Assembly: GCF_949987515.2 (NCBI RefSeq)
Contig: NC_082683.1
Location: forward strand, 100,365,918 to 100,429,917
Source: Delphinus delphis
Lineage: Eukaryota > Chordata > Mammalia > Artiodactyla > Delphinidae
Length of the DNA stretch: 64,000 nucleotides
Direction of reading: 5' to 3'
The notes below the pieces were generated by a model, which saw only the letters and a list, made by a program, of their open reading frames with translations, was not told the DNA's origin and searched no databases. Shown here one piece after another: positions 31,436-45,050 of the stretch. The position numbers and the translations under genes were made by a program. The first letter of the stretch is position 1; each line of letters begins with the position of its first letter.

Positions 31436-34400
31436 CTAAGTTCCATATGTATGCAATAATATACGATATTTGTTTTTCTCTTTCTGACTTACTGCACTCT
31501 GTATGACAGTCTCTAGATCCATCCACGTGTCTACAAATGACCCAATTTTGTTCCTTTTTATGCCTGAGTAATATTCCACTGTACATATTTACCACAACTT
31601 CTTTATCCATTCATCTGTCGATGGGCATTTAAGTTGCTTCCATGACCTGGCTATTGTAAATACTGCTGCAATGAACATTGGGGTGCATGTGTCTTTCTGA
31701 ATTATGGTTTTCTCTGGGTATATGCACAGTAGCGGGATTGCTGGATCATACAGTAATTCTATTTTTCGTTTTTTAAGGAACCTCCATACTGTTCTCCATA
31801 GTGGGTGTATCAATTTACATTACCACTAACAGTGCAAGAGGGTTCCCTTTTCTCCACACCCTCTCCAGCATTTGTTGTTTGTAGACTTTCTGCTGATGCC
31901 CATTTTAACTGGTGTGAGGTGATAGATACCTCATTGAGTTTTGATTTGCATTTCTCTAATAATTAGTGATGCTGAGCAGCTTTTCATGTGCTCCTTGGCC
32001 ATCTGTATGTCTTCTTTGGAGAAATGTCTCTTCTGCCCATTTTTGAACTGAGTTATTTGTTTTTTTAATATTGAGCTGTTTATATATTCTGGAGATTAAT
32101 CCTTTGTTGATTTGTTTGCAAATGCTTGTAAATACTTTCTCCCACTATGAGGGCTGCCTTTCCGTCTTGTTTATGGTTTCCTTTGCTGTGCAAAAGCTTT
32201 GAAGTTTCATTATGTCCCATTTGTTTCTTTCTGTTTTTATTTCCATTACTCTAGGAGGTGGATCAAAAAAGATCTTGCTGTGATTTATATCAAAGAGTGT
32301 TCTTCCTATGTTTTCCTCTAAGAGTTTTATAGTGTCCAGTCTTACATTTAGCTCTCTAATCCATTTTGAGTTTATTTTTGTCTATGGTGTAGGGAATGTT
32401 CTAATTTCATTCTTTTACATGTAGCTGTCCAGTTTTCCCAGCAGCACTTATTGAAGAAACTGTCTTTTCTCCATTGTATATCCTTGCCTCTTTAGTCATA
32501 GATTAGTTGACCATAGGTGTATGGGTTTATCTCTAGGCTTCCTATCTTGTTCCATTGATCTATATTTCTGTTATTGTGCTAGTACCATACTGTCTTGATT
32601 ACTGTAGCTTTGTAGTATAGTCTGAAGTCACGAAGTCTGATTCCTCCAGCTCCGTTTTTTTCCCTCAAGACTGCTTTGGCTATTCAGGGTCTTTTGTGTC
32701 TCCATACAAATTTTAAAATTTTTTTGTTCTAGTTCCGTAAAATATGCCATTGGTAATTTGATAGGGATTGCACTGAATCTGTAGATTGCTTTGGGTAGTA
32801 TAGTCATTTTCACAATATTGATTCTTCCAAACCAAGAACATGGTATATCTCTCCATCTGTTGGTATCATTTTTAATTTCTTTCATCAATGTCTTATAGTC
32901 TTCTGCATACAGGACTTTTGTCTCCCTAGTTAGGTTTATTCCTAGGTATTTTATTCTTTTTGTTGCAATGGTAAATGGGAGTGTTTCCTTAATTGCTCTT
33001 TCAGATATTTCATCATTAGTGTATAGCAGTGCAAGAGATTTTTGTGCATTAATGTTGTATCCTGTAACTTTACCAAATTCATTGATTACCTCTAGTAGTT
33101 TTCTGGTGGCATCTTTAGAATTCTCAGTGTATAGTATCATGTCATCTGCAAACAGTGACAGATTTACTTCTTCTTTTACAATTTGTATTCCTTTTATTTC
33201 TTTTTCTTCTCTGATTGCCGTGGCTAGGACTTCCAAAACTATGTTGAATAATAGTGGTGAGAGTAGACATCCTTGTCTTGTTCCTGATCTTAGAGGAAAT
33301 GCTTTCAGTTTTTCACCATTGAGAATGATGTTTGCTGTGGGTTTGTCCTATATGGCCTTAACTATGTTGAGGTAGGTTCCCTCTATGCCCACTTTCTGGA
33401 GAGTCTTATCATAAATGGGCGTCGAATTTTGTCAAAAGCTTTTTCTGCATCTATTGAGATGATCTTATGGTTTTTCTTCTTCAATTTGTTAATATGGTGT
33501 ATCACACTAACTTACGTATATTGAAGAATCCTTGAATCCCTGGGATAAATCCCACTTGATCATGGTGTATGATACTTTTAATGTGCTCTTGGATTCTGTT
33601 TGCTAGTATTTTGTTGAGGATTTTTCCATCTATATTCATCAGTGATATTGGTCTGTGATTTTCTTTTTTTTGTAGTATCTTTCTCTGGTTTTGGTATCAG
33701 GGTGATGGTGGCCTCATAGAATGAGTCTAGGAGTGTTCCTTCCTCTGCAATTTTTTGCAAGAGTTTCAGAAGGATGGGTGTTAGCTCTTCTCTAAATGTC
33801 TGATAGAATTCACCTGTGAAGCCATCTGGTCCTGGACTTTTGTTTACTGGAAGATTTTTAATCACAGTTTCAATTTCATTACTTGTGATTGGTCTGTTCA
33901 TATTTTCTATTTCTTCCTGGTTCAGTCTTGGAAGGTTATACCTTTCTAAGAATTTGTCCATTTCTTCCAGGTTGTCCATTTTATTGGCATAGAGTTGCTT
34001 GTAGTAGTCTCTTAGGATGCTTTGTATTTCTGCGGTGTCTGTTGTAACTTCTCTTTCTTCACTTCTACTTTTATTGATTTGAGTCCTCTCCCTCTTTTTC
34101 TTCATGAGTCTGGCTAATGGTTTATCAATTTTGTTTATCTTCTCAAAGAACCAGTTTTAGTTTTATTGATCTTTGCTATTGTTTTCTTTGTTTCTATATC
34201 ATTTATTTCTGCTCTGATCTTTATGATTTCTTTCCTTCTGCTAACTTCGGGTTTTGTTTGTTCTTCTTTCTCTAGTTCCTTTAGGTGTAAGGTTAGATTG
34301 TTTATTTGAGGTATTTCTTGTTTCTTGAGGTAGGCCTGTATAGCTATAAACTTCCCTCTTAGAGCTGCTTTTGCTGCATCCCATAGATTTTGGGTCATCG

Positions 34401-35242
34401 TGTTTTCATTGTCATTTATCTCTAGGTATTTTTTGATGTCCTCTTTGATTTCTTCAGTGATCTCTTGGTTATTTAGTAACGTATTGTTTAGCCTCCATGT
34501 GTTTGTGTTTTTTACGTTTTTTTTCCCTGTAATTTATTTCTAATCTCATAGCATTGTGGTCAGAAAAGATGCTTGATATGATTTCAATTTTTTAAAATTT
34601 ACTGTGGCTTGATTTGTGACCCAAGATGTGATCTATCCTGGAGAATGTTCCTTGCGCACTTGAGAAGAAAGTGTAATCTGCTGTTTTTGGATGGAATGTC
34701 CTATAAATATCAATGAAATCTATCTGGTCTATTGTGTCATTTAAAGCTTCTGTTTCCTTATTAATTTTCTGTTTGGATGATCTGTCCATTGGTGTAAGTG
34801 ACGTGTTAAAGTCCCCAACTATTATTGTGTTACTGTCAATTTCCTCTTTTAGAGCTGTTAGCAGTTGCCTTATGTATTGAGGTGCTCCTATGTTGGGTGC
34901 ATATATATTTATAATTGTTATATCTTCTTCTTGGATTGATCCCTTGATCATTATGTAGTGTCCTTCCTTGTCCCTTGTAACATTCTTTATTTTAAAGTCT
35001 ATTTTATCTGATATGAGTATTGCTACTCCAGCTTTCTTTTGATTTCCATTTGCATGGAGTATCTTTTTCCATCCCCTCACTTTCAGTCTGTATGTGTCCA
35101 TAGGTCTGAAGTGGGTCTCTTGTAGCCAGCATATAGATGGGTCTTGTTTCTGTATGCATTCAGCAAGCCTGTGTCTTTTGGTTGGAGCATTTAATCCATT
35201 CACGTTTAAGGTAATTATCAATATGTATGTTCCTATGACCAT
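31436..35242 (-). pseudogene. L1 ORF2 (endonuclease and reverse transcriptase), frameshifted
   Basis: Near the expected 1,270 codons. The endonuclease N-terminus is open for 216 codons (LNVNGLNAPTKRHRLAECIQ, then WLQETHF and VGDFNTSL). The RT region with [13 protein letters not shown] lies at 33578-34105, and the FADDMILY catalytic motif at 32628-33236. The C-terminal tail is at 31436-31813. At least five breaks separate these, so no active enzyme is expected. Confidence 0.92.
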
Positions 35243-35300
35243 TTTCTTAGTTGTTTTGGGTTTGCTTTTGTAGGTCCTTTTCTTCTCTTGTGTTTACCAC

Positions 35301-36203
35301 TTAGAGAAGTTCCTTTAGCATTTGCTGTAGAGCTGGTTTGGTGGTGCTGAATTCTCTTAGCTTTTGCTTGTCTGTAAAGCTTTTGATTTCTCCATCGAAT
35401 CTGAATGAGATCCTTGCTGGGTAGAGTAATCTTGGTTGTAGGTTCTTCCCTTTCATCACTTCAAATATATCATGCCACTCCCTTCTGGCTTGTAGAGTTT
35501 CTGCTGAGAAATCAGCTGTTAACCTTATGGGAGTTCCCTTTTATGTTATTTGTCATTTTCTCCCTTGCTGCTTTCAATAATTTTTCTTTGTCTTTAATTA
35601 TTGCCAGTCTGATTACAATGTGTCTTGGCGTGTTTCTCCATGGGTTTATCCTGTATGGGACTCTCTGCACTTCCTGGACTTGGGTGGCTATTTCCTTTCC
35701 CATGTTAGGAAAGTTTTCGACTATAATCTTTTCAAATATTTTCTTGGGTCCTTTCTCTCTCTCGTCTCCTTCTGGGACCCCTATAATGCGAATGTTGTTG
35801 CGTTTAATGTTGTCCCAGAGGTCTCCTAGACTGTCTTCATTTCTTTTCATTCTTTTTTCTTTATTCTGTTCCACGGCAGTGAATTCCATCATTCTGTCTT
35901 CCAGGTTACTTATCTGTTCTTTTACCTCAGTTATTCTGCTATTGATTCCTTCTAGTGTAATTTTCATTCCAGTTATTGTATTGTTCACCTCTGTTTGTTC
36001 TTTAATTCTTCTAGGTCTTTATTAAACATTTCTTGCATTTTCTTGATCCTTGCCTCCATTCTTTTTCCAAGGTCCTGGATCATCTTAACTGTCATTATTC
36101 TGAATTCTTTTTCTGGAAGGTTGCCTATATCCACTTCATTTAGTTGTTTTTCTGGGGTTTTATCTTGTTCCTTCATCTGGTACATAGCCCTCTGCCTTTT
36201 CAT
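35301..36203 (-). pseudogene. L1 ORF1 (RNA-binding protein), frameshifted
   Basis: About 301 codons from MKRQRAMYQMKEQDKTPEKQ, through a coiled-coil region (ITEVKEQISNLEDRMMEF), to a C-terminus reading LQQMLKELL. Frame changes occur near 35990 and near 35512. Known role: a trimeric RNA chaperone in L1 particles. Confidence 0.88.
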
Positions 36204-37629
36204 CTTTTCTGTCTTTCTGGGAATGTGGTTTTTGTTCCACAGGCTGCAGGATTGTAGTTCTTGCTTCTGCTGTCTGCCCTCTGGTGGATGAGGCTATCTA
36301 AGAGGCTTGTGCAAGTTTCCTGATGGGAGGGACTGGTAGTGGGTGGAGTTGGGTGTTGCTCTGGTGGGCAGAGCTCAGCAAAACTTTAATCCACTTGACT
36401 GCTGATGGGTGGGGCTGGGTTCCCTCCCTGTTGGTTGTCTGGCCTGAGGCAACCCAACACTGGAGCCTACCTGGGCTCTTTGGTGGGGCTAGTGGTGGAC
36501 TCTGGGAGGGCTCACGCCAAGGAGTACTTCCCAGAACTTCTGCTGCCAGTGTCCTTGTCCCCATGGTGAGCCACAGCCACCGCCTGCCTCTGCAGGAGAC
36601 CCTCCAACACTAGCAGGTAGGTCTGGTTCAGTCTTCCCTGGGGTCACTGCTCCTTCGCCTGGGTCCCGATGCACACACTACTTTGTGTGTGCCCTCCAAG
36701 AGTGGAGTCTCTGTTTCCCCCAGTCCTGTCAAAGTCCTGCAGTTGAGTCCCACTAGCCTTCAAAGTCTGATTCTCTAGGAACTCCTCCTCCCATTGCCGG
36801 ATCCCCAGGTTGGGAACCTGACCTGGGGCTTAGAACCTTCACTCCAGTGGTTGAACTTCTGTGGTATAAGTGTTCTCCAGTCTGTGAGTCACCCACCCAG
36901 CAGTTATGGGATTTGATTTTACTATAATTGCACCCCTTCTACCATCTCACTGTGGCTTCTCCTTTGTCTTTGGATGTGGGGTGTCTTTTTTGGTGAGTTC
37001 CAGTGTCTTCCGGTCAATGGTTGTCCAGCAGCTAGTTGTGATTCTGGTGTTCTAGCAAGAGGGAGTGAGAGCATGTCCTTCTACGCTGCCATCTTGGTTC
37101 CTCTCTCAAGTTATATTTTAATTTTCTCTCCAGGTTAAACACTCTAGCTTAACATTTGTTTAAGTTACTTTACAGCCAATCTTGAACAAAATGTACCATT
37201 CTTTTCAAAGTTACATTTTTCTAAACCATGTAGTGAAATTTGAGTGTCATTATTCCACCTAAGAATTGAAAAATAAATGATTTAAGGTTCTCCCTTAAGA
37301 AGAAAAAACGAATAACTTAAGCGCAAAGCAAGTAGGAGAAAGGAAATAATAAAGAGTGAATATTGATGAAACAGCAACAGATGAACAATGGAAAAATACC
37401 AATAAAACAAAAAAAGTTATTTAAAAAGATCAGTAAATTGATAAACCTCTAGGTAGACTGAACAAATAAAAAAGAGAGGAAAGCATAAGTTAGCAATATC
37501 GGGAATGAAAAAGGGGGCATCACTGCAGATCCCACATTAAAGGATATAAAGGACTATTATGAATAAATTTATGCTAGTAAATTTGACAACTAAAGGGACA
37601 AATTTCTTGAAAGAAGCAAAGTACCAAAA

Positions 37630-37815
37630 CTGATGTAAGCCTTGGCTGCAGCTTTTACTTTCTGTGTAATCTTAGTAAGGTTCCTTAACCTCTCTCTCCC
37701 TCCATGAATGTGCCAATTCATAAGCTGATACATTTCAACTATTGATACTTAGATCAGTGCCTGGCACATAGAAAACACTCAGTGCATGCTAGGTGATATT
37801 AATATCATCATCATA
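37630..37815 (+). repeat. MIR fragment
   Basis: 'ctgtgtaatcttagtaaggt', 'aacctctctctccct' and 'agtgcctggcacatagaaaa' follow MIR. It sits among the ancient L1 pieces. Confidence 0.7.
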
Positions 37816-38349
37816 CAGACAGGGACCCCTTCCAAAGAACACACGGCATCTACATTAGATCAGTTTGAGAACTGTCAACCTCATCAAATACTACCCTAGT
37901 ATGTGAGTGAGTGGGAAGATTACAACAGAAATTAACATTTAATGTAGCAAACACTGCATCAAAAAGAAACTGTCTTTTGGTCTTTATTAGAAAACTGGAC
38001 TTCTAGCAATGGAAAAAATAACCCCTTCAAATGATGGTGTTTCAGATCTTAGTCTAAGTCTTCCTTCTTAAGCATGATTTCTGTTTTCCCTGGGCTAAAC
38101 TAGCCAGCTTGTTTTCACCATGATTTGAATTCAGACTATTACTGGAAATGTGTAGTGCTGATAATATAGCTTAAAGTACTTTAAATTTTTGTCTGGAATG
38201 GCTTCATGTACAAATTTGAGTAGGGTGGGATGATAAAACAAAAAAAGCCCATAAGATTTACCATTAAATTTTTAAAGTAACCAAAAACAAAAAAAGAAGA
38301 TATAGGAATTCTGAATATCTCTATATTTACTTAAAAATTAATTTTAAAT
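37816..38349 (+). other. Unclassified spacer
   Basis: AT-rich DNA between L1M pieces; no family recognised. Confidence 0.5.
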
Positions 38350-38727
38350 TTTAGTTAAAAACCTTCCCATAAAGAAAATTCCAGGTCTAGAGACTGGTGA
38401 ATTTCATTAAACATGTAAAGAGACAATGTCAACCTTACACAAACTCTCTCAGAAAACAGAGGAAGAAGAAACACTTTCCAATTCATTTTATGAGGCCAGC
38501 ATTACCCTGTTAGAAAACCAGACAAAGACTTTACAAGAGAAGAAAAACACCAAACAACATAACTCATGAAAATAAATGTAAAAATACTTTAAAAGTATTA
38601 GCCAAAAAATTGCATAAATAAATACAAAAAGGATACTATGCAGTGATTAAGTATACTTTATAACAGAATGCAAGGGTTGCTTTAACATGTAAAGCCATCA
38701 CATTTATGACATAAAGAAAAAAAAAAA

Positions 38728-39037
38728 ACCCTCACACTGGTCAAAATGGCCATCATCAAAAAGTCTACAAATAATAAATGAAGAGTGTGGAGAAAAGGGA
38801 ACCCTTGTACACTGTCAGTGGAAATGTAAGTTGGTGCAGCCTCTATAGAAAACACTATGGAGGTTCCTTAAAATCTTATCCCATTCCTGGGCATATATCT
38901 GGAAAAGATGAAAACTAATTCAAAAGGATACATGCACCCCTATGTTCATAGTGGCACTATTTATAATAGCCAAGACATGGAAGCAACCTACATGTCCATT
39001 AAGAGATGAATGGATAAAAAAGATGTAGTGTGGGTAT

Positions 39038-39091
<54 letters not shown>

Positions 39092-39565
39092 TGGCATACT
39101 ACTCAGTCATCAAAAAGAATGAAATACTGCCATTTGTAGCAACATGGATGGACCTAGAGATTATCATACTAAGTGAAGTAAGTCAGATAGAGAAAGACAA
39201 ATATCATATGGTATTGCTTATATGTGAATCTAAAAAAATAGTATAAATGAACTTATTTACAAAACAGAAACACTCACAGACATAGAAAACACATGGTTAC
39301 CAAAGGGGAAGTGGGAGGAGGGATAAATTGGGAGGGAGTATGGGATTAATAGATGCACATTACCATATGTAAAAACAGATAAACAACAAGGATTTACCGT
39401 ATAGCACAGGGAACTGTATTCAGTATCTTGTAATAACCTATAATGGAAAAGAATTGAAAAAAGGGTATAGATATATGCATATATATATGCATAACCAAAT
39501 CACTTTGCTGTATACCTGAAACTAACAGTGTTGTAAATCAAATATACATCAATTAAAAATAAATA
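38728..39565 (+). mobile_element. 5'-truncated L1 3' end with CA expansion
   Basis: Begins in the ORF2 tail (ccctcacactggtcaaaatg) and ends with 3' UTR and A-rich tail. A SINE is inserted at the tail. It is inside the ancient L1. Confidence 0.85.
39037..39082. repeat. (CA)n microsatellite inside the L1
   Basis: About 22 CA repeats placed where other L1 copies have 'acatatatacaatgg'. Confidence 0.95.
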
Positions 39566-39794
39566 GGGCTTCCGTGGTGGCACAGTGGTTGGGAGTCCTC
39601 CTGCCGATGCAGGGGACACAGGTTTGTGCCCTGGTCCGGGAAGATCCCACATGCTGCGGAGCGGCTGGGCCCATGAGCCATGGCCGCTGAGCCTGCGTGT
39701 CCGGAGCCTGTGCTCCGCAATGGGAGAGGCAACAACAGTGACAGGCCCATGTACCGCAAAACTAAATAAATAAATAATAAATAAATAAATAAAT
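39566..39794 (+). mobile_element. CHR-type SINE, compact subfamily
   Basis: 'gggcttccgtggtggcacag' head through 'caggcccatgtaccgcaaa' and a long (aaat)n tail. It is inserted in the A-rich end of the preceding L1 piece. Confidence 0.92.
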
Positions 39795-40539
39795 GAAAAA
39801 ACCTCTATATGATTATCTTAATAGATGCAGAAAAAGTATCCCAAGATGACAGAGTAGAAGGACCCTGTGCTCACCTCCTCTCACAGGCACACCAAAATTA
39901 TAATTATTTACAGAACAAATATTGCTGAAAAAGATTGAAATCTACCAGAAAATATATTCTACAACTAAAGATATAAGGAACAAGAAGAAGACACGTAGGA
40001 GGGGCAGAGATGCAGTATAGTCAAGACCCATAATCCTGGGTGGGTGACCCATAAATGGGAGAATAATTACAACTGCAGGGGTTCTCTCCAAGGAGCAAAG
40101 GGTCTGAACCCCACATTAGGCTCCCCAGTCTGGGGGTCCTGCACCAGGAAGATGAGCCCCCAAAACATTTGGCTTTGAAGGCCAGCGGGACTTACTCTGG
40201 AGAGAGCCAGAGGGCTGTGGGAAATAGAAACTCTATTCTTAAAGGGTGCACACAAAATTTCACACACTCCAGGACCCAGGGCAGAAGCATTAATTTGAAA
40301 GGAGCCTGGGTCAGAACAACCTGCTGATCTTGGAGAGTCTCCTGGAGAGGCAGGAGGCAACTGCAGCTCACCCTGGGGACACAGACACTGGTGGCAGCCA
40401 TTTTGGGGGCTTGTTCTACCACGTGGACACTGGTGCTGGCAAGTGCCATTTTGGAATCCTCCCTCTAGCTTATTAGCCTCAGGACCCCCGTTTACGAACA
40501 TTTAGGCACCAGTACTGGGACACCTCAGGCCAAGCAACT

Positions 40540-41280
40540 AACTAGGCAGTGACACAGTTCCACCCTCCAGCAGACAAGCTGCCTTAAGACCCCCTGAACT
40601 CACAGCCGCCCTTGGACACAGCCCTGTCCACCAGAGGATCCAAGACCTGGCCCCACACACCAGATCCAGGACCCTCAGGGTCCTGCAGCCAGACAACCCA
40701 GAACCCAGCTCTGCCCACCAATGAACAGGCACCAGCCCCAGAATCTCCTGAGCCCCGGCCCCACCCACCAGCAAGCATGCACTAGCCTCCGGACCAGCCT
40801 CACCCACCAGTGGGCAGACACCAGCCCCCAGGACTATAGCCCCACAGCCTGCCATGGCAGGACCCAGCCCACTCAGCAGCAGGCCAGTAACAGCCTTGGG
40901 ACAAGCCTTGCCCACCAGCAGGCCAACACAAGCTTTGGGACACCCTGGACCCCACAGTCAGCTGTGTCAGGAACAGGCCACACCCACCAGTAGTCCAACA
41001 CCAGCTCTGGGACACGTGTGCTCCACAGCCAGAACCCAGGACCCAGCTCTGCCTACTAGTGGGCTGGCACTAACCCAAAGATCTGGCTTAACTCAGTGGT
41101 GGGTGGATACCAACCCTGGGATCTCCTAGACCCCAACTCCACCCACCAGTGAGCCAGCACTAGCCCCAGGGCCATGTGGGGTTCTTCAGCCAGCCAACTC
41201 ATGACCCAGTCCTGCCAAAAAGCAGCTGGCAGCCTCCTCACAAGGCAGGGCCTGGCAACTAACCAGGCTGGGGGCCAGCC
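40540..41280 (+). repeat. Imperfect tandem repeats in the L1 5' UTR
   Basis: Recurring units around 'cacccaccagtgggc', 'acaccagccccagga' and 'cccacagcc', irregular in length (roughly 50-80 bases). They make the most GC-rich stretch in the window. Their place between the L1 start and ORF1 suggests promoter-like 5' UTR monomers (inference). Several open frames cross it in both directions but look like by-products of low stop density. Confidence 0.7.
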
Positions 41281-41363
41281 ATTTCTACCAGACTGTCCAC
41301 AGTAGTCAGCCCACCATAAGAGAAGGATCTACACAGCTCAATTAAGGGGCACCCCCAGCTCTG

Positions 41364-42180
41364 GTGACCAGAGGGGAGTGTGTTTCTGGGATGCATAGGA
41401 TGTCTCCTACAAACGGATACTTTTCCAAGGTTGGAAGCATAACCAACCTACCATGTACACAGAAACAAAAACAGCAAGTTAGGCAAAATGAGGTGACAGT
41501 GGGATATATTCCAAAGGACCAAGAAAAAAACCCAGAAGAACTATGTGAAGTGGAGAAAGACAATCTACTTAAGAAAGAGTTCCAGGTAATGATTATAAAG
41601 ATGATCAAAGAACTCAGAAGTTTTAAACAAAGAGTTAGAAAATATAAAGAACAACCAGAGTTAAAGAATATAATAACTGAAATGAAAAATATACTAGAAG
41701 AAATTAACAGCAGACCAAATGATACAGAGGAACGGATGAGTGAGCTGGAAGACAGAATAGTGGAAATCAATGAAGCTGAACAGAAAGAAGGAAAAAGAAT
41801 TAAAAGAAGTGAGAAGAGTTTAAGAAACCTCTGACACAACATGAAGCGTACTAACATTTGCATTATAGGGGTCGCAGAAGGAGAAGAGAGAGAAAAAGGG
41901 GCAGAGAACATTTCTGAAGACATAATAGCTGAAAACTTCCCTAACCTGGGAAAGGACACAGAAATCCAAGTCCAGGAAGCACAGAGAGCCCCAAACAGGA
42001 TCAACCCAAAGAGGATTCACACCAATACACATTGTTATTAAAATGACAAAAATTAAAGATAAAGAGAGACTATTAAAAGCAGCAAGTGAAAAGCAACAAG
42101 TTACATACAAGGGAACTCCCATAAGACTATCAGCAGAAACTCTGAGGCCAGAAGGGAGTGCCTGATATGTTTAAAATGAT
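41364..42180 (+). pseudogene. L1 ORF1 remnant
   Basis: Two open parts: 41364-41834 (MIIKMIKELRSFKQRVRKY, coiled coil with EMKNILEEINSRPNDTEERM) and 41841-42041 (RTNICIIGVAEGEEREKGAE). A stop separates them and a frame change follows, so it is not functional. Confidence 0.88.
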
Positions 42181-45050
42181 GAAAGAGGAAAACCTACAAC
42201 TTAAAATACTCTGCCCAGCAAGGCTCTCATTCAAATTTGATAGAGATATCAAATTTTTACAGAGAAGCAAAAGCTAAAAGAGTTCAGCATCATCAAACAG
42301 GCTTTACAAGAAATGTTAAAGGGACTTCTCTATGTGAAACAGAAAAGCCCACAACTAGAAACATGAAAATTACAAAAGGAAAAAGCTCATAGGTAAAGGC
42401 AAATATACAGTAAAGGTCATATACAAAACTGGTAGGAAGGTGAAAAGACAAAAGTAATAAATTCTTCTATAGCTACAATAAGCAGTTAAGGGATATACAA
42501 AGTAAATAGATGTCAAAAACAGTAATCATGAGGGGAGAGGAGTACAAATGCAGAGTTGTTAAAATGTGTTTGAACTGAAGAAATCAGCAACTTAAAATAA
42601 TCATATATATGTATGTTTTATATATATGCATAAACTTCATGATAACCACAAAAGAAAAACCTATAATAAATAACACACATACAAAAGAGAAAGGAATCCA
42701 AACATAACACTAAAGATAGTTATCAAATCACAAGAGAGGAGAACAAAAAAAAGAACAAAGGAACAAAAAAGAAATACCAAAACAACCCCAAAATGATTGA
42801 GACAGTAAGTACACATATATCAGTAATTACTTTAAATATAAATGAACTAAATGCTCCAGTCAAGACACAGAGTGGCTAAATGCATACAAAAACAATATGT
42901 GTATATATGCTGCCAACAAGAGACTCACTTCAGATCTAAAAATACACAGACTGAAAGTGAGGGGAAGAAAAAGTTATTCCATGTAAATGGAAATCAAAAG
43001 AAAGCCAGGATAGCAATACTTACATCAGACAAAACAGACTTTAAAACGAAGACTGTTAAAAGAGACAAAGACGGATATTACATAATGATGAAGAGATCAA
43101 TCCAAGAAGATATAACAACTGTAAATATATAGGCACCCAACATAGGAGCACCTATATACATAAAGCAAATATTAACATACATAAAGGGAGAAATTGACAG
43201 TAGCGCAAAAATAGTAGGGGACTTTAATACCCCACTTACCTCCATAGATAGATCATCCAGAGAGAAAATCAATAAGGAAACACCAGCTTTAAATCACACA
43301 TTAGACCAAGTGGACTTAATAGATACATATAGAATATTCTGTCCAAAACCAGCAGAATACACATTCTTTTTAAGTGCACATAGGACATTCTCCAGGGTAC
43401 ATAATATGCTAGGCCACAAAACAAGCCATGGTAAATTTAAGAAAACTGAAATTATATCAAGCATCTTTTCTTACCACAATGCTATGAGACTAGAAATGAA
43501 CTAAAAGCAAAGAACTGCAAAAACACCAACACGTGAAGGCTAAACAATATGCTAAACAACCAATGGAACACTGAAGGAATCAAGGAAGAAACCAAAAAGC
43601 ACCTAGAGATGAATGAAAACAACAACACAAATGCTATGGGACCCAACAAAGGCAGTCCTAAGAGGGAAATTTATAACAGTAAAAGCTTACCTCAAGAAAC
43701 AAGAAAAATGTCAAAGAAACAACCTAACTTTACACCTAAAGAAACCAGAAAAAGAAAAAAACCCAAAGTTAGCAGAAGGAAAGAAATAATAAAGACCAAA
43801 GCAGAAATAAATGAAATAGAGACTAAAAACAAAACAAAACAATAGAAAAGATCAGTGAAATTAAGAGCTGGTTCTTTGGAAAGATAAATAAAATTGATAA
43901 ACCTTTAACCAGACTCATCAAGAAAAGAAGAGAGAAGGCCCAAATCAATAAAGTCAGAAATGGAAAAGAAGTTACAACTGCCGGCAAAGAAATACAAAGG
44001 ATCATAAAAGACTACTACAAACAACTACACCAATAAAATGGACAACCCAGAAGAAATAAATTCCTAGAAATATACAGTCTCCCAAAACAGAACTAGGAAA
44101 AAATAGAAAATATGAACAGACCAAACACCAGTAATGAAACTGAATCAGTGATTTAAAAGAAAAAAAAACTACCAACAAACAAAAGTACAGAACCAGATGA
44201 CTTCACAGGTATATTCTACCAATATTTAGAGAAGAGTTAACACCTATCCTTCTCACACTATTTCCAAAAATTGCAGAGGGAAAACTTCTGAACTAATTCT
44301 ATGAGGCCAGCATCACCCTGATACCAAAACCAGACAAAGATATCACAAAAAATGAAAATTATAGGCCAATATCACTGATGAACATAGATGCAAAAACCCT
44401 CAACGAAATATTAGCAAATGGAATCCAACAATCCATTAAAAGGATCATACACCAAGATCAAGTGGAATTCATCCCAGGGATGCAAGGATGGTTCAATATC
44501 TGAAAATCAATCTATGTGATACATCACATTAACAAATTGAAGAATAAAAACCGTATGATCATCTCAGTAGATACAGAAAAGCTTTTGACAAAATTTAATG
44601 CCCATTTATCAAAACGACTCTCCAGTAAGTGGATATGGAGGGAACATGCCTCAACATAATTAAGGCCACATATGATAAGCCCACAGCTAACATCATCCTC
44701 AATGGTGAAAAGCTGAAAGCATTTCCTCTAAGATGAGGAAAAAGACAAGGATGCCTTGAAGACCGAACACAGCCAAAAATAAATTAAAATAAATTTTTTA
44801 AAAAAGTTACAGGGTACAGAATTAATGTACAGAAACCTGTTGCATTTCTATACACTAACAACAAACTATCAAAGAAATTAAGGAAACAATCCCATTTACA
44901 TCACATCAAAAAGAATAAAATACCTAGGAATCAACCTACCTAAGGAGGTAAAGACCTCTACTTGGAAAACGGTAAGACACTGATGAAAGAAACTGAAGAT
45001 GAAACGGATGGAAAGATATATTGTGTTCATGGGTTGAAAGCATTATTATT

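Larger units (their letters stand above)
31216..37106 (-). mobile_element. Full-length L1 (5.9 kb), minus strand, inactive
   Basis: The 5' end, read in reverse, is GAGGAACCAAGATGGC, and the 3' end lies at about 31216. The target copies 'caagttatatttta' are at 31202-31215 and 37107-37120. It holds a 5' UTR of about 0.9 kb, ORF1 (36203-35301) and ORF2 (35242-31436). Both frames are full length but broken. It is in the same orientation as DENND2C. Confidence 0.95.

Noticed and set aside
35405..36025. 206-codon plus-strand open frame as a membrane protein
   Set aside because: Antisense shadow of L1 ORF1; the hydrophobic look comes from reading the complement of a lysine/glutamate-rich coiled coil.
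39037..39082. CRISPR or other spaced repeat array
   Set aside because: Simple dinucleotide run with no spacers, in mammalian DNA.
40067..41241. Several open frames on both strands as genes or a CpG-island promoter of DENND2C
   Set aside because: All fall in the GC-rich 5' UTR of a plus-strand L1 with tandem repeats, and CpG is not enriched by eye.
41342..42004. 220-codon minus-strand open frame as a membrane protein
   Set aside because: Antisense shadow of the L1 ORF1 on the plus strand.
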